Part shown: positions 18,092-27,394 of the stretch, piece after piece | How positions within the stretch are numbered: position 1 is the stretch's first letter | Layout of the letters: each line of letters opens with the position of its first letter | Assembly (NCBI RefSeq): GCF_024639685.1 | Contig: NZ_JAHEHX010000021.1 | Span: 265,273-329,272, forward strand | Direction: 5' to 3' | Origin: Polaribacter sp. | GTDB taxonomy: Bacteria; Bacteroidota; Bacteroidia; Flavobacteriales; Flavobacteriaceae | DNA: 64,000 bases | Translations under genes and position numbers: made by a program | Notes under the pieces: generated by a model | Seen by the model: the letters and a program-made list of their open reading frames with translations, nothing else | The model's database searches: none | Told to the model about the DNA's origin: nothing

Positions 18092-19352
18092 GATACATAT
18101 AATTGGTGCAGGTGTTAGTGGTTTAATCGCTGCTCAGATTTTAGAGAATTATGGCTATCATCCAACAATTATAGAGGCTACAGATAGAGTTGGTGGTAGA
18201 GTAAAATCTGATAGTTATAAGGGATACACTCTAGATCATGGTTTTCAAGTTTTACTTACTTCTTACCCTGCAGCAAAAAAATATTTAGATTATAAAGCAT
18301 TAGAATTACAAGAGTTTTTACCTGGAGCTACCATTTTTAAAAATGGAAATCAGCAAACCATTGGAGATCCTTTAAGAAAGTTAACATTACTATTTCCAAC
18401 CTTATTATCTTCAATAGGTAATTTTTCTGATAAGCTGAAAGTATTAAAATTAAACACAATCTTAAAGAAAAAGGAAGTTTCAGCTATTTTTAAAGAGGAA
18501 GAAAAAACTACCTTACAATACTTGCAAGATTTCGGTTTTTCAGAAACAATCATAACCGATTTTTTTAAGCCTTTTTTCTCTGGAATATTTTTAGAACCAA
18601 ATTTGGATACCTCTAGCAGAATGTTTGAGTTTGTATACAAAATGTTTGGTGATGGTTTAGCTGTATTACCAAAAAAAGGGATTCAAGCAATATCAGATCA
18701 ACTTAAAAGCAAATTAAACAACACTACTTTTCTATTCAACAGTGCTGTTAAAGAGGTTAAAGACAATACTATTTTATTACAAGATCATTCAGAAATAAAA
18801 AGTCACATTACAATAATTGCAACAGAGGCAAATACTTTAGTTTCTAATCTTAAAAACCAAGAAACAGAATGGAAAAGTTGTGATACTTTATATTTTGAAA
18901 CAGAAAAAAGAGTTATTCAAAAACCAATAATTGGATTAATAGCTAATAAAAGTTCTTTGGTAAACAACATATTTTATCATACCAGTGTTCATACAAATAA
19001 TACAAGTGATAAAGAATTATTATCTGTTAATATCGTGAATAACCATCAATTAAATGAAGCTCAATTAATTAACAAAGTACAGCAAGAATTGAAAGAGCAT
19101 TGTAAAATTGAAGGACTTCATTTCTTAAAAAGATTTCAAATAAAGAAAGCGTTACCTAACCTTACAAATTTACAATATGAAATTTCTAGTACAGAAACTA
19201 AGCTAAAATCTACCTTATTTTTAGCTGGAGATCAATTATTAAACGGTTCTTTAAATGCAGCAATGATTGCTGGAGAAAGAGCAGCTTTAGGCGTTATTCA
19301 AACCTTAGAAGATGGTTTAATTGTAGATGAACTGACTTCTGAATATTCGTAA
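18072..19352 (+). CDS. FAD-dependent amine-oxidase-like oxidoreductase
   Basis: 426 residues. The Rossmann FAD-binding motif is GAGVSGLIAAQIL near residue 12, with the adenine-binding acidic end at IIEATDRVGGRV (about 35-46). A second FAD motif is LFLAGDQLLNGSLNAAMIAGE near 380-400. This is the NAD(P)/FAD-dependent, amine oxidase / phytoene desaturase-like superfamily. It is too divergent to name a substrate. Last gene of the rpe operon, ending in a strong terminator. Confidence 0.82.
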   Translation: MEKSAYKIHIIGAGVSGLIAAQILENYGYHPTIIEATDRVGGRVKSDSYKGYTLDHGFQVLLTSYPAAKKYLDYKALELQEFLPGATIFKNGNQQTIGDPLRKLTLLFPTLLSSIGNFSDKLKVLKLNTILKKKEVSAIFKEEEKTTLQYLQDFGFSETIITDFFKPFFSGIFLEPNLDTSSRMFEFVYKMFGDGLAVLPKKGIQAISDQLKSKLNNTTFLFNSAVKEVKDNTILLQDHSEIKSHITIIATEANTLVSNLKNQETEWKSCDTLYFETEKRVIQKPIIGLIANKSSLVNNIFYHTSVHTNNTSDKELLSVNIVNNHQLNEAQLINKVQQELKEHCKIEGLHFLKRFQIKKALPNLTNLQYEISSTETKLKSTLFLAGDQLLNGSLNAAMIAGERAALGVIQTLEDGLIVDELTSEYS

Positions 19353-19354
19353 AA

Positions 19355-19387
19355 AACTCAAAGTAAAATTTACTTTGAGTTTTTTTG
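19355..19387 (+). terminator. Terminator of the rpe operon
   Basis: Perfect 13-bp stem AACTCAAAGTAAA / TTTACTTTGAGTT followed by TTTTTT, 3 bases after the stop codon. Confidence 0.88.
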
Positions 19388-19403
19388 TGACTCCAGCAGG
19401 ATT
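19385..19403 (-). repeat. Duplicated 3' end of tRNA-Arg
   Basis: 19 bases identical to 19501-19519, which is the 3' acceptor strand and T-stem end of the tRNA-Arg gene plus three flanking bases. It lies 116 bases downstream of the real end, with the rest of the tRNA missing. This is the form left by an integrase att site or by decay of a second tRNA gene. Confidence 0.75.
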
Positions 19404-19434
19404 ATCAAAGATGATCCTAACAAAACTCCGTTTT

Positions 19435-19496
19435 GAAAAAAGAGTTAGAAACTTTAATACATTAAACAAGTTTAACTTTTATATTTTCTAACTCTT
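19435..19496 (-). terminator. Hairpin after tRNA-Arg(UCG)
   Basis: Perfect 12-bp stem AAGAGTTAGAAA / TTTCTAACTCTT around a 33-base loop, followed on the minus strand by a short T-run. The loop is long for a terminator, but the position (8 bases after the tRNA) fits. Confidence 0.55.
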
Positions 19497-19503
19497 CTTA
19501 TTG

Positions 19504-19577
19504 TGACTCCAGCAGGATTCAAACCTGCAACCCTCAGAGCCGAAATCTGATATTCTATTCAGTTGAACTATGGAGCC
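19504..19577 (-). tRNA. tRNA-Arg (anticodon UCG)
   Basis: 74 bases on the minus strand. The acceptor stem GGCTCCA pairs with TGGAGTC (one G:U), followed by discriminator A. The anticodon stem TCAGA / TCTGA encloses loop TTTCGGC, giving anticodon TCG. The T-arm contains GGTTTGAATCC. CCA is not encoded. No -7 box precedes it, so it may be read from the YqeY transcript, whose gene ends 37 bases upstream. Confidence 0.93.
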
Positions 19578-19614
19578 TTTTGTAATTATTTATAAGTTGG
19601 CAATTAAGATACTA

Positions 19615-20064
19615 TTATCCTAAATTTTTCTTGACTAATATCGAAATAGTTTTTCCATCTGCTTGTCCAGAAAGTTTTTTAGAAACAACACCCATTACTT
19701 TACCCATATCTTTCATTCCTGCTGCATTTAATTCTGTTATGGTTGTCAATACAACTTTTTCAATTTCCTCTTCAGATAGTGCCTCTGGTAAAAACTGCTC
19801 TAAGACTGCAATCTCTGCCAATTCAGGTGCTGCTAAATCTTCTCTTCCTTGCTTTAAGAAAATAGCTGCACTATCTTTTCGCTGTTTTACTTGCTTCTGA
19901 ATAATTTTTAATTCTTGTTCTTCTGAAATTTCTTCTTGAGCTCCAGACTCAGTTTTAGCTAATAAAAAAGCAGATTTCACAGCTCTTAAAGCTTGTAAGG
20001 CAACAGTATCTTTTGCTTTCATTGCCTCTTTCATTTTGGTCATTACCTGTTTTTGTAAACTCAT
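19615..20064 (-). CDS. GatB/YqeY domain protein
   Basis: 149 residues, all of it a YqeY domain: MKEAMKAKDTVALQALRAVKSA at the N-terminus, then the conserved EQFLPEALSEEEIE and GMKDMGKVMGVVSKKLSGQADG. The domain is related to the tail of the GatB subunit of tRNA amidotransferase and probably binds tRNA; the exact role of stand-alone YqeY is not established. Its start overlaps the stop of the retropepsin-like gene by 4 bases, indicating translational coupling. Confidence 0.92.
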   Translation of the reverse strand: MSLQKQVMTKMKEAMKAKDTVALQALRAVKSAFLLAKTESGAQEEISEEQELKIIQKQVKQRKDSAAIFLKQGREDLAAPELAEIAVLEQFLPEALSEEEIEKVVLTTITELNAAGMKDMGKVMGVVSKKLSGQADGKTISILVKKNLG

Positions 20065-20525
20065 CTTAATTGTTTTTTATTTCTCTTCTTTTTTAAATAT
20101 AGTACTTTACTCTTATAATCAATAAAAGCTTTTCCTTTTTCTAGAACATCTGCTCCAATAATTCCATGTACTTTATCTGCATTATGTTCTTGTAACGCTG
20201 AATTTACATGTGCTAGATTGAATAATACCAAATGAAATTTATTGGTATGCCAGTTCCCAATAGTAAGGCTATTCTTTTTAGATAACTTTGTTTCCATACC
20301 TGTTGCTCCTGCTCCAGAAGCTTTTGTTTTACAATCCTCTGCAGTAAGCTTAAAAAAAGATATTAAATCTAAACCTACACAAGAATTAGAAGCTCCTGTA
20401 TCTAAAATGAACTTTCCTGGAACTCCATTAATATTTGCCTTTAACTCTAAATGATTTGTAGCAATTTTATGAAGTTTAACTTTTACATAATTTTTATGTA
20501 ATAAAATAGCATCAATACTTTTCAT
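20061..20525 (-). CDS. Retropepsin-like aspartic protease
   Basis: 154 residues with the clan AA active-site motif FILDTGASNS at about 39-48 and a flap-like GAGATGMET near 73. The hydrophobic-hydrophobic-Gly block IIGADVLEKG is near 120. One copy of the active site means it must dimerise to act, as in retropepsins. No signal peptide or membrane segment. Overlap with yqeY puts both genes in one operon. Confidence 0.85.
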   Translation of the reverse strand: MKSIDAILLHKNYVKVKLHKIATNHLELKANINGVPGKFILDTGASNSCVGLDLISFFKLTAEDCKTKASGAGATGMETKLSKKNSLTIGNWHTNKFHLVLFNLAHVNSALQEHNADKVHGIIGADVLEKGKAFIDYKSKVLYLKKKRNKKQLR

Positions 20526-20665
20526 AAGGCATATTCATAAACCAAAAATACAATTTATAAAGTATAGAAAAAATTACAAGAAGTTATTTTAGATAGATTA
20601 TTTAACAATAGGGATTTGAAATTATTTTGAAAATTCTATATCTTTAGATAGTAAAACTATTTCTT

Positions 20666-21142
20666 ATGAAGACTCCGAAAAGATTAGAAAAAGCCTTAGT
20701 TAAATTATACAATGCTTACCATAATAATACTTTAAATCCAGAAGATTGTGCAGCATGTGCAGTAGGCAACATACTAGATAATCATGATAGTTGGAAACAC
20801 TTATCTAATGATCACGGATCTTTAGAACTAAGTTATGTTGGTAGAGTTCATCAGAACTTAGGCAGAAAATTTAATGGTTACACACCCATAGAAATTTTGA
20901 AAATAGAGAAAGTGTTTTTAGAAGCTTGTGGTTTTAAAACGCCTTTATGTCATTATAATATAAAGCCAGATAACCCTACAGCTAATGATATACTTTTTAA
21001 TGGACTTTCTGCAGTTGTAAATCTCTTATGCGAATTAGATAATATAGAAAATATAATGAACCTTTCTAAATTATTTAAGCAAGAAAATGGAGAACCTGTA
21101 TACCATCTAGAAACATTTTTAAGAGAAAAGGCAATAGCTTAA
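20666..21142 (+). CDS. Conserved protein of unknown function with CxxC pair
   Basis: 158 residues, soluble, probably mostly helical. Residues 29-34 read DCAACAVG, and other cysteines (near 91, 99 and 120) suggest metal or redox binding. There is no ferredoxin, FAD or membrane domain. Its position convergent to nqrF makes it easy to mislabel as an Nqr subunit, but nothing in the sequence supports that. Function unknown. Confidence 0.7.
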   Translation: MKTPKRLEKALVKLYNAYHNNTLNPEDCAACAVGNILDNHDSWKHLSNDHGSLELSYVGRVHQNLGRKFNGYTPIEILKIEKVFLEACGFKTPLCHYNIKPDNPTANDILFNGLSAVVNLLCELDNIENIMNLSKLFKQENGEPVYHLETFLREKAIA

Positions 21143-21156
21143 TAAATAATTATAAG

Positions 21157-21198
21157 AAACAAAAAAACCAACGTTATTATCGTTGGTTTTTTTGTTTC
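21157..21198. terminator. Bidirectional terminator between convergent genes
   Basis: Long inverted repeat: GAAACAAAAAAACCAACG pairs with CGTTGGTTTTTTTGTTTC around a 6-base loop. It has T-runs on both strands and serves both the CxxC gene and the nqr operon. Confidence 0.88.
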
Positions 21199-21213
21199 TA
21201 TAATTTTGAATGA

Positions 21214-22521
21214 CTATCCTCCAAAGTCATCAAATCTGATGTGTTCATCTGGAATACCAAAGTCTTCACCCATTTTCTGAACAGCTTTGTTCATTAACGG
21301 TGGTCCACAGAAATATAATTCTATATCTTCTGGAGACTCATGATGGCTTAAGTAATTATCAATTACACAATTGTGTATAAAACCAACAAACCCATCACCT
21401 TCGGCATCTATATTCTCTTTTACTTTCCAATTATCCTCTTCCATTGGTTCAGATAAAGCTAAGTAAAATTTAAAGTTTGGAAAATCTCTTTCTAATTCTT
21501 TAAAATGATCTAGATAGAATAATTCTCTCTTAGAACGACCTCCATACCAATACGTAACTTTTCTACCCGTTTTTAGGGTTTTGAATAGGTGATATAAATG
21601 AGAACGCATTGGAGCCATTCCTGCACCTCCACCAACATATAACATTTCTGAATCAGATTCATTGATAAAAAATTCTCCATAAGGACCAGAAATCACACAC
21701 TTATCACCTTTCTTTAAGTTAAAGATATACGATGAAGCAACACCTGGATTAACATCCATCCAATCGCCTTTTGCTCTGTCAAAAGGAGGAGTTGCTATAC
21801 GTACGTTTAACATAATTTCTCTACCCTCTGCAGGGTAAGAAGCCATTGAATAAGCTCTTTCTACAGTATCCGTATTTTTCATTACTAAAGGCCAAAGCTT
21901 AAACTTATCCCATTCAGCCTGAAACTTGTCTGGAGTATCGTGCTCCTCTGGGTGCGCAGTAATATCCATATCAGAAAACTTAACTTCACATGGAGGTATT
22001 TCGATTTGAATATAACCACCTGCCTTATACCCCATATCTTCAGGAATTTCTACTACAAATTCCTTAATAAATGAAGCTACGTTATAGTTTCTTACAACAA
22101 CAGCATCCCACTTTTTAATTCCAAATACTTCTTCTGGAATCGTAATGTTCATGTCTTGTTTCACTTTAACTTGACAAGCTAAACGAATACCAGACTTTAA
22201 TTCTTTCTTTGTGAAATGTGGTACTTCAGTTGGTAAAGCTTCTCCTCCACCCTCTAAAACGTGACACTCACATTGTACACAAGAACCTCCACCACCACAA
22301 GCTGATGGTAAAAATATTTTTTCATTACCTAAAGTTGTAAGTAGTGTACTACCTGAACCAACTTCAATTTTCTTTTCTCCATTAATGGTAATAGTTACTG
22401 GACCAGAAGGCGATAACTTCTGCTTCACAAACAACAATAAAGCAACTAATATTAAAGTAATTAGTAAAAAAGCTGCTACTGTTGCAATAACTGTACCTGT
22501 TGTACCTGCTGCTAATATCAT
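21214..22521 (-). CDS. nqrF: Na+-translocating NADH:quinone reductase subunit F
   Basis: 435 residues, the electron entry subunit of the sodium pump NQR. There is one N-terminal membrane helix (about 8-32), then a 2Fe-2S ferredoxin domain with cysteines 75, 81, 84 and 116 (CGGGGSCVQC). An FAD/NAD(P)H ferredoxin-reductase domain follows, with RAYSMASYP for FAD and GGGAGMAPMRSH for NADH. It oxidises NADH and passes electrons to the FMN subunits. Last gene of the operon. Confidence 0.97.
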   Translation of the reverse strand: MILAAGTTGTVIATVAAFLLITLILVALLLFVKQKLSPSGPVTITINGEKKIEVGSGSTLLTTLGNEKIFLPSACGGGGSCVQCECHVLEGGGEALPTEVPHFTKKELKSGIRLACQVKVKQDMNITIPEEVFGIKKWDAVVVRNYNVASFIKEFVVEIPEDMGYKAGGYIQIEIPPCEVKFSDMDITAHPEEHDTPDKFQAEWDKFKLWPLVMKNTDTVERAYSMASYPAEGREIMLNVRIATPPFDRAKGDWMDVNPGVASSYIFNLKKGDKCVISGPYGEFFINESDSEMLYVGGGAGMAPMRSHLYHLFKTLKTGRKVTYWYGGRSKRELFYLDHFKELERDFPNFKFYLALSEPMEEDNWKVKENIDAEGDGFVGFIHNCVIDNYLSHHESPEDIELYFCGPPLMNKAVQKMGEDFGIPDEHIRFDDFGG

Positions 22522-22522
22522 T

Positions 22523-23257
22523 CTAATTGTTATTTAAGTTTGTGTTTTCTGCTACTATTTTAGCATCCTCTTCTTTATTCAATTCTTTTTGAACCTCTAC
22601 TTTAGCTTCCTCTGTTTTTGGCTCTTCTTTCTTTTCATCACCTCCAGTTAACATACCTCCAAAGCTCATAAAACCAATGGCCATTAAACCAGTAATAATA
22701 AAAGTAATTCCCAAACCTCTTAAAGCTGGTGGAACACTCGAATATCTAATTTTTTCACGAATTGCAGCAATAGCTAAAATGGCTAAAAACCATCCAATTC
22801 CTGAACCAACTCCATATGTTAATGCTAATCCTAAAGATGGTATTTCTCTAGATTGCATAAATAAACTTCCTCCAAGAATTGCACAGTTTACAGCAATTAA
22901 AGGTAAAAATATACCCAAAGAATTATATAGTGATGGAGAAAATTTCTCGACAATAATTTCTACCAACTGTACCATTGTTGCAATAGTTGCAATAAACATG
23001 ATAAATGACAAAAAACTTAAATCGTATTGAGCATAGTCTTCACCCAACCAAGAAAGTGCTCCTTCTTGTAAAATATATTGATCTAACAACCAGTTTAAAG
23101 GAACAGTAACTGCCAGTACAAAAATAACAGCAGCACCTAAACCTACAGCAGTAGATACTTTTTTAGATACGGCTAGGTAAGAACACATCCCTAAGAATGT
23201 TGCAAAAACCATGTTATCTATAAAAATCGATTTGAAAAATAATTCTATATGTTCCAT
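22523..23257 (-). CDS. nqrE: Na+-NQR subunit E
   Basis: Integral membrane subunit with six helices; core residues 1-202 match NqrE ([34 protein letters not shown] at the start). The 244-residue length comes from a charged Glu/Lys-rich tail after about residue 210 ([19 protein letters not shown]), absent from the roughly 200-residue gamma-proteobacterial protein. NqrD and NqrE are homologous and carry an iron centre between them. Gap to nqrF is 1 base. Confidence 0.95.
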   Translation of the reverse strand: MEHIELFFKSIFIDNMVFATFLGMCSYLAVSKKVSTAVGLGAAVIFVLAVTVPLNWLLDQYILQEGALSWLGEDYAQYDLSFLSFIMFIATIATMVQLVEIIVEKFSPSLYNSLGIFLPLIAVNCAILGGSLFMQSREIPSLGLALTYGVGSGIGWFLAILAIAAIREKIRYSSVPPALRGLGITFIITGLMAIGFMSFGGMLTGGDEKKEEPKTEEAKVEVQKELNKEEDAKIVAENTNLNNN

Positions 23258-23302
23258 ATTTTTATTTTTAATTCTGAAACTAGCTCAGAAAATGCTTAAT
23301 GT

Positions 23303-23950
23303 CTAATTTTCTTCGATTAATGATGTATTCTTAGTTCTTTGAATCCAAATAATGATTCCAACAACTATTAAGGCCATTGGTGATAATAACATAAATCCAT
23401 TATTTTCATAACCAATTGCGTATAAACCTGTTTTTTCTATTGGATCTCCTAACACTTTAAAACCTAATAAAGTTCCAGAACCTAATAACTCTCTAAAGAA
23501 ACCTACAGCAATCAAAATTACTGCATAACCTACAGCATTCCCAATACCGTCTAAGAAAGACCTCCAAGGACCATTACCTAAAGCAAATGCCTCAAAACGA
23601 CCCATAATTATACAATTTGTAATAATTAAACCAACAAATACTGATAGTGTTTTACTCAGTTCGTAAGCAAAAGCTTTAAGAACCAAATCAACAATAATTA
23701 CCAATGTTGCAACTACGATTAACTGTACAATAATTCTAATTTTTGATGGAATAATGTTTCTCATCAATGAAATCACAACATTCCCTAATCCTAAAACAAA
23801 TAATACTGAAACAGACATTACAATAGAAGCTTTAAGCTCAGCTGTAATTGCTAATGCAGAACAAATTCCTAATACTTGTATAGTAATTGGATTGTTATCT
23901 AAGAAAGGATCTTTTATTAAGGCTGCGTCTTTTTTTGATATAAGTGCCAT
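23303..23950 (-). CDS. nqrD: Na+-NQR subunit D
   Basis: 215 residues with six membrane helices. It has conserved DNNPITIQVLGICSALAIT at 17-35 and a cysteine in VGLIITNCIIMGR near 112, which corresponds to the iron-binding cysteine of the NqrD/NqrE pair. Usual length for the family. Between nqrC and nqrE in canonical order. Confidence 0.95.
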   Translation of the reverse strand: MALISKKDAALIKDPFLDNNPITIQVLGICSALAITAELKASIVMSVSVLFVLGLGNVVISLMRNIIPSKIRIIVQLIVVATLVIIVDLVLKAFAYELSKTLSVFVGLIITNCIIMGRFEAFALGNGPWRSFLDGIGNAVGYAVILIAVGFFRELLGSGTLLGFKVLGDPIEKTGLYAIGYENNGFMLLSPMALIVVGIIIWIQRTKNTSLIEEN

Positions 23951-23953
23951 AAA

Positions 23954-24700
23954 TTATGGTTTTAATGATTTAAAATAAGGTACGTATAATGATAAGTCTG
24001 ACTTAATCATTGCAGAAACACCGTCTCCTGTAATGGTTGCACCAGCAATTGCATCTACCTCGTAATCTGTTTTATCGTCGTTTTTTGGATCGTTATTACC
24101 TTTTGCAACAGTTATTCCCTTAAAATCTCCTGATTCAGTTAATAAATGCTCTCCATTAAAATCATCCATAAAGTAACGTTGCTTTATGTTAGCTCCTAAA
24201 CCTGGAGTTTCTCCTTTATGATCAAAATATGCTCCTTGTACAACCATATTCTCATCCATAGAAACATAACCCCAAATAGCGTCCCATAAACCTTTACCAT
24301 AAATAGGTGCTACATAAAATGTTTTACCATCTTTTTCACCAACAAACAAAGGCAACTTTCTTGTTTTGCCATTTTTAGCATTGGCTTGCTGCTTTTTTAT
24401 ATCAATTAAATAAGCATCTTCACTTTCAGTAATTTGATCTCCTTCAATTACCAATTGCTTTTTAATGTATTTTTTGAATTCTTCTCCTGCTACAGAAGTA
24501 GAAACAAAAGTTGCACTAGATTCATCATTCTCGTTTACACCCATGGCATAAAGAATGTTCTGTTGCTTTTCTATTCTTTGATTTTCTTTAATATTTGGCT
24601 TTAAAGACGAAGCCATAAAAGCCAATAAAGAACCAACGACTAACACCATAACAACGGCGAAAATCATTGTATATCCATTACTATCTGTTTTCTTACTCAT
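23954..24700 (-). CDS. nqrC: Na+-NQR subunit C
   Basis: 248 residues with an N-terminal membrane helix (about 11-31) and a periplasmic FMN-binding domain. The flavinylation motif is AGAT at 219-222, so Thr222 is the expected covalent FMN site (T225 in Vibrio cholerae). GETPGLGANI near 164 is the second conserved FMN-domain motif. ApbE, which attaches the FMN, is not in this window. Confidence 0.95.
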   Translation of the reverse strand: MSKKTDSNGYTMIFAVVMVLVVGSLLAFMASSLKPNIKENQRIEKQQNILYAMGVNENDESSATFVSTSVAGEEFKKYIKKQLVIEGDQITESEDAYLIDIKKQQANAKNGKTRKLPLFVGEKDGKTFYVAPIYGKGLWDAIWGYVSMDENMVVQGAYFDHKGETPGLGANIKQRYFMDDFNGEHLLTESGDFKGITVAKGNNDPKNDDKTDYEVDAIAGATITGDGVSAMIKSDLSLYVPYFKSLKP

Positions 24701-24702
24701 AA

Positions 24703-25902
24703 CTAGGCAGTTTTAACGGTAACACGTTTTAATCTCTTTTTTACGTTTCCTTGTACAACGTAATGATCTATTGTTGGTGCAAATACATTCATTAATAGAA
24801 TGGCTAAGAAAACTCCTTCTGGATATGCAGGGTTAAATACACGTATCATAATAGATATAAACCCAATTAAGAATCCATAAATCCATTTTCCCTTATTGGT
24901 TTGCGAACCTGTTACAGGATCTGTAGCCATGTAAACAGCTCCAAATGCCAAACCACCAATCATTAAATGCTCCCACCAATTTGTGCTCATTAAGCCATAA
25001 AATTTGCTAGAATCTGTAATAATATCAGCATTTACAATTCCATTAAAAATTAAGCCCATTACAGAAGCACCTATAAAAGTGGATACAATAATTCTCCAAC
25101 TTCCAATCTTAGTAAAGATTAGAAAAGCTGCACCTAATAATATTAAAAATGTAGAAGTCTCACCGACTGAACCTGGAATAAAACCAAAGAACTTATCCCA
25201 ATTTGAATAAATTACTTCTTGATTTTGTGCGTAACTACCCAAAATAGTTTCTCCAGAAATAGCATCTGCTGTGCCTGTTCTGTTTACAGCATCGTAAACC
25301 CAGACTTTATCTCCAGACATCCAAGTTGGATATGCAAAGAATAAGAATGCTCTAATTGTTAATGCAGGGTTTAATATATTCATACCTGTACCTCCAAAAA
25401 CTTCTTTACCAATGACTACACCAAATACAACTGCAACAGCTAACATCCAAAGTGGAGTATCAATTGGTACAATTAATGGCACTAACATACCTGTAACTAA
25501 GTACCCTTCCTCTACTTCATGTCCTTTAATAACTGCAAAAATAAATTCTACAATTAAACCAACTCCATAAGAAACAATTACTAATGGTAATACTTTAATA
25601 ATACCAATCCATAAATTATCCCAAGTAAAAAAGTTAGCTATTACGTTATCTCTTAAAGAACCGTCTATAGCTGCATAATGCTGGTAACCTGCGTTAAACA
25701 TTCCAAATAACAAACATGGAATTAAAGCCATAATTACAATATTCATTGTACGCTTTAAATCATCTGCTGCTTTAATATGAGTTCCTCCATGAGTAACCTC
25801 ATTTGGTAAATATAAAAACGTATGGATTGCATTAAATGCGGGCGCCATTTTGGTTCCTCTATACTTTTCTTTTAAATTATGTAAATTTTCTTTTAAGCTC
25901 AT
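24703..25902 (-). CDS. nqrB: Na+-NQR subunit B
   Basis: 399 residues with about ten membrane helices; it forms the sodium path and binds FMN and riboflavin. Conserved GKEVFGGTGMNILNPALTIRAFLFFAYP is present near 165-192. At the place of the covalent FMN threonine, normally (S/T)GAT, the sequence reads DAISGET, so the alanine is replaced by glutamate. The threonine itself is kept. Confidence 0.95.
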   Translation of the reverse strand: MSLKENLHNLKEKYRGTKMAPAFNAIHTFLYLPNEVTHGGTHIKAADDLKRTMNIVIMALIPCLLFGMFNAGYQHYAAIDGSLRDNVIANFFTWDNLWIGIIKVLPLVIVSYGVGLIVEFIFAVIKGHEVEEGYLVTGMLVPLIVPIDTPLWMLAVAVVFGVVIGKEVFGGTGMNILNPALTIRAFLFFAYPTWMSGDKVWVYDAVNRTGTADAISGETILGSYAQNQEVIYSNWDKFFGFIPGSVGETSTFLILLGAAFLIFTKIGSWRIIVSTFIGASVMGLIFNGIVNADIITDSSKFYGLMSTNWWEHLMIGGLAFGAVYMATDPVTGSQTNKGKWIYGFLIGFISIMIRVFNPAYPEGVFLAILLMNVFAPTIDHYVVQGNVKKRLKRVTVKTA

Positions 25903-25906
25903 AATC

Positions 25907-27250
25907 TTATCCTAATTCTTGTCTCATTAAATCTAACCCTTCACGAATTATTTTTTGATGTGGCTGTTTAGACACACAAATAAATTCTGTTAAAGCAAAG
26001 TCTTCTGGCGCTACTTCGTAACCCCCTAAAGCTTCCATTTCATCTAGATCTTGGATCATAAATGCTTTTAACAATTGCATTGGATAAATATCTAGAGGAA
26101 ATACATTTTCGTAAGAACCTGTAACAACAAATGCCCTATGTTCTCCGTTTGTATTCGTATTTAAATCGTACTTTTTATTTGGCGTTAACCAAGAAAAAGT
26201 TAAAGCTCTTGATGGAGAAATTTTATCGAATACTGGTTTATTCCAACCAAAAAATTCATAATCATCTCCTTCTGGTATTGCCGTAATTTGATTATCATAA
26301 TAACCTAAGAACCCATCAATTTCTAATTGCTTTCCAGAAAGCACATTTCCGCTAATAACTCTTGTATTATCATTATTTAAATTATTAGCAGTTACATCTG
26401 AAATAGATGCACCAGCAATTGCTGTAATATATTGAGGTTTCTCGAACTGAGAACCTGTTAACGCAATAGTTCTTTGTAAATTCAATTTACCAGTTAATAA
26501 CAACTCTCCAATAACAACTAAGTCTTGTGGAGTTACCACCCATACAACTTCACCTTTATTAATAGGGTCTATCGCTGCAATTTGAGTTCCTACATTTCCT
26601 GACGGATGAGGACCAGAAACCTTGTGAATCTCTAAACCAGATAAGTTTTCAAACATAGAGTTAGCACCTACAGAAACATGTACCTTTCCTTCTGTTAATT
26701 TAGAAATTGCAGTAATTGCAGTCTGTAACTCTGCGTCTTTACCTGCTAATGTATATTCTAAATCTGCAGCTAAAGGCGCTGTTGCGTATGCTGAAATAAA
26801 AATTGCTTTTGGAGCTTGGTCAGGATTTGCAACAACATCGTAAGGACGTTGTTTAATAAAAGGCCAGCAACCTGAAGAAAATAAATGATTCTTTACTTCT
26901 TCTGCAGACATTTTACTAGCATCCTTTATGCCGAAATCTTTATGGATTTGTGTTGTATCAGCCGCTATCTTTACAGCCATTACTCTTCTTCTTGCCCCAC
27001 GAATTACATCAGTTACTTTACCAGAAACAGGACTAGAAAATAAAATGCGTTCGTCACTTTTTTCATAAAAAAGTGTATCTCCTGCTTTTACCTCTGCACC
27101 CTCTTTGGCAACAAGTTTTGGTGTAATTCCATGGAAATCTTCTGGTTGCACTGAGTAAACACTACTTAAAGAACTATTTGTAGTGGTTTTTTCTGCAACA
27201 CCAATAAGCTTAATATCTAAGCCTTTTTTAATACGAATGTCTTTTGACAT
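25907..27250 (-). CDS. nqrA: Na+-NQR subunit A
   Basis: 447 residues, soluble cytoplasmic subunit thought to bind quinone. It begins MSKDIRIKKGLDIKLIG and has a biotinyl-lipoyl-like hammerhead near 30-75 (VKAGDTLFYEKSDERILFSSPVSGKV). The GPHPSGNVGTQIAAIDPI block near 213-232 is a family hallmark. First gene of nqrABCDEF, spaced 4, 2, 3, 45 and 1 bases apart, so one transcript from the promoter at 27288-27295. Confidence 0.96.
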   Translation of the reverse strand: MSKDIRIKKGLDIKLIGVAEKTTTNSSLSSVYSVQPEDFHGITPKLVAKEGAEVKAGDTLFYEKSDERILFSSPVSGKVTDVIRGARRRVMAVKIAADTTQIHKDFGIKDASKMSAEEVKNHLFSSGCWPFIKQRPYDVVANPDQAPKAIFISAYATAPLAADLEYTLAGKDAELQTAITAISKLTEGKVHVSVGANSMFENLSGLEIHKVSGPHPSGNVGTQIAAIDPINKGEVVWVVTPQDLVVIGELLLTGKLNLQRTIALTGSQFEKPQYITAIAGASISDVTANNLNNDNTRVISGNVLSGKQLEIDGFLGYYDNQITAIPEGDDYEFFGWNKPVFDKISPSRALTFSWLTPNKKYDLNTNTNGEHRAFVVTGSYENVFPLDIYPMQLLKAFMIQDLDEMEALGGYEVAPEDFALTEFICVSKQPHQKIIREGLDLMRQELG

Positions 27251-27287
27251 AGTAAATCTGGAATTTTAGTTAACTAAAAAAATCATG

Positions 27288-27295
27288 CAAATTTA
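27288..27295 (-). promoter_or_regulatory. -7 box of the nqr operon
   Basis: TAAATTTG followed by CA on the minus strand, a full consensus match, 37 bases before the nqrA ATG. No -33 TTG at a suitable distance. Confidence 0.6.
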
Positions 27296-27394
27296 CGGCT
27301 TTTACGAATTATTTTAAACATAAAAAACAGGTTAAATTACTTATTTATATTTATTCTAAATAATTTTATTGTAATGTTTTTTTTAACTAACACT

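Noticed and set aside
19385..19403. A second, complete tRNA-Arg
   Set aside because: Only the 3' acceptor/T-stem end is present; no D-arm or anticodon arm follows.
20666..21142. An extra Nqr subunit
   Set aside because: No iron-sulfur, flavin or membrane domain; all six canonical subunits are already present in one operon.
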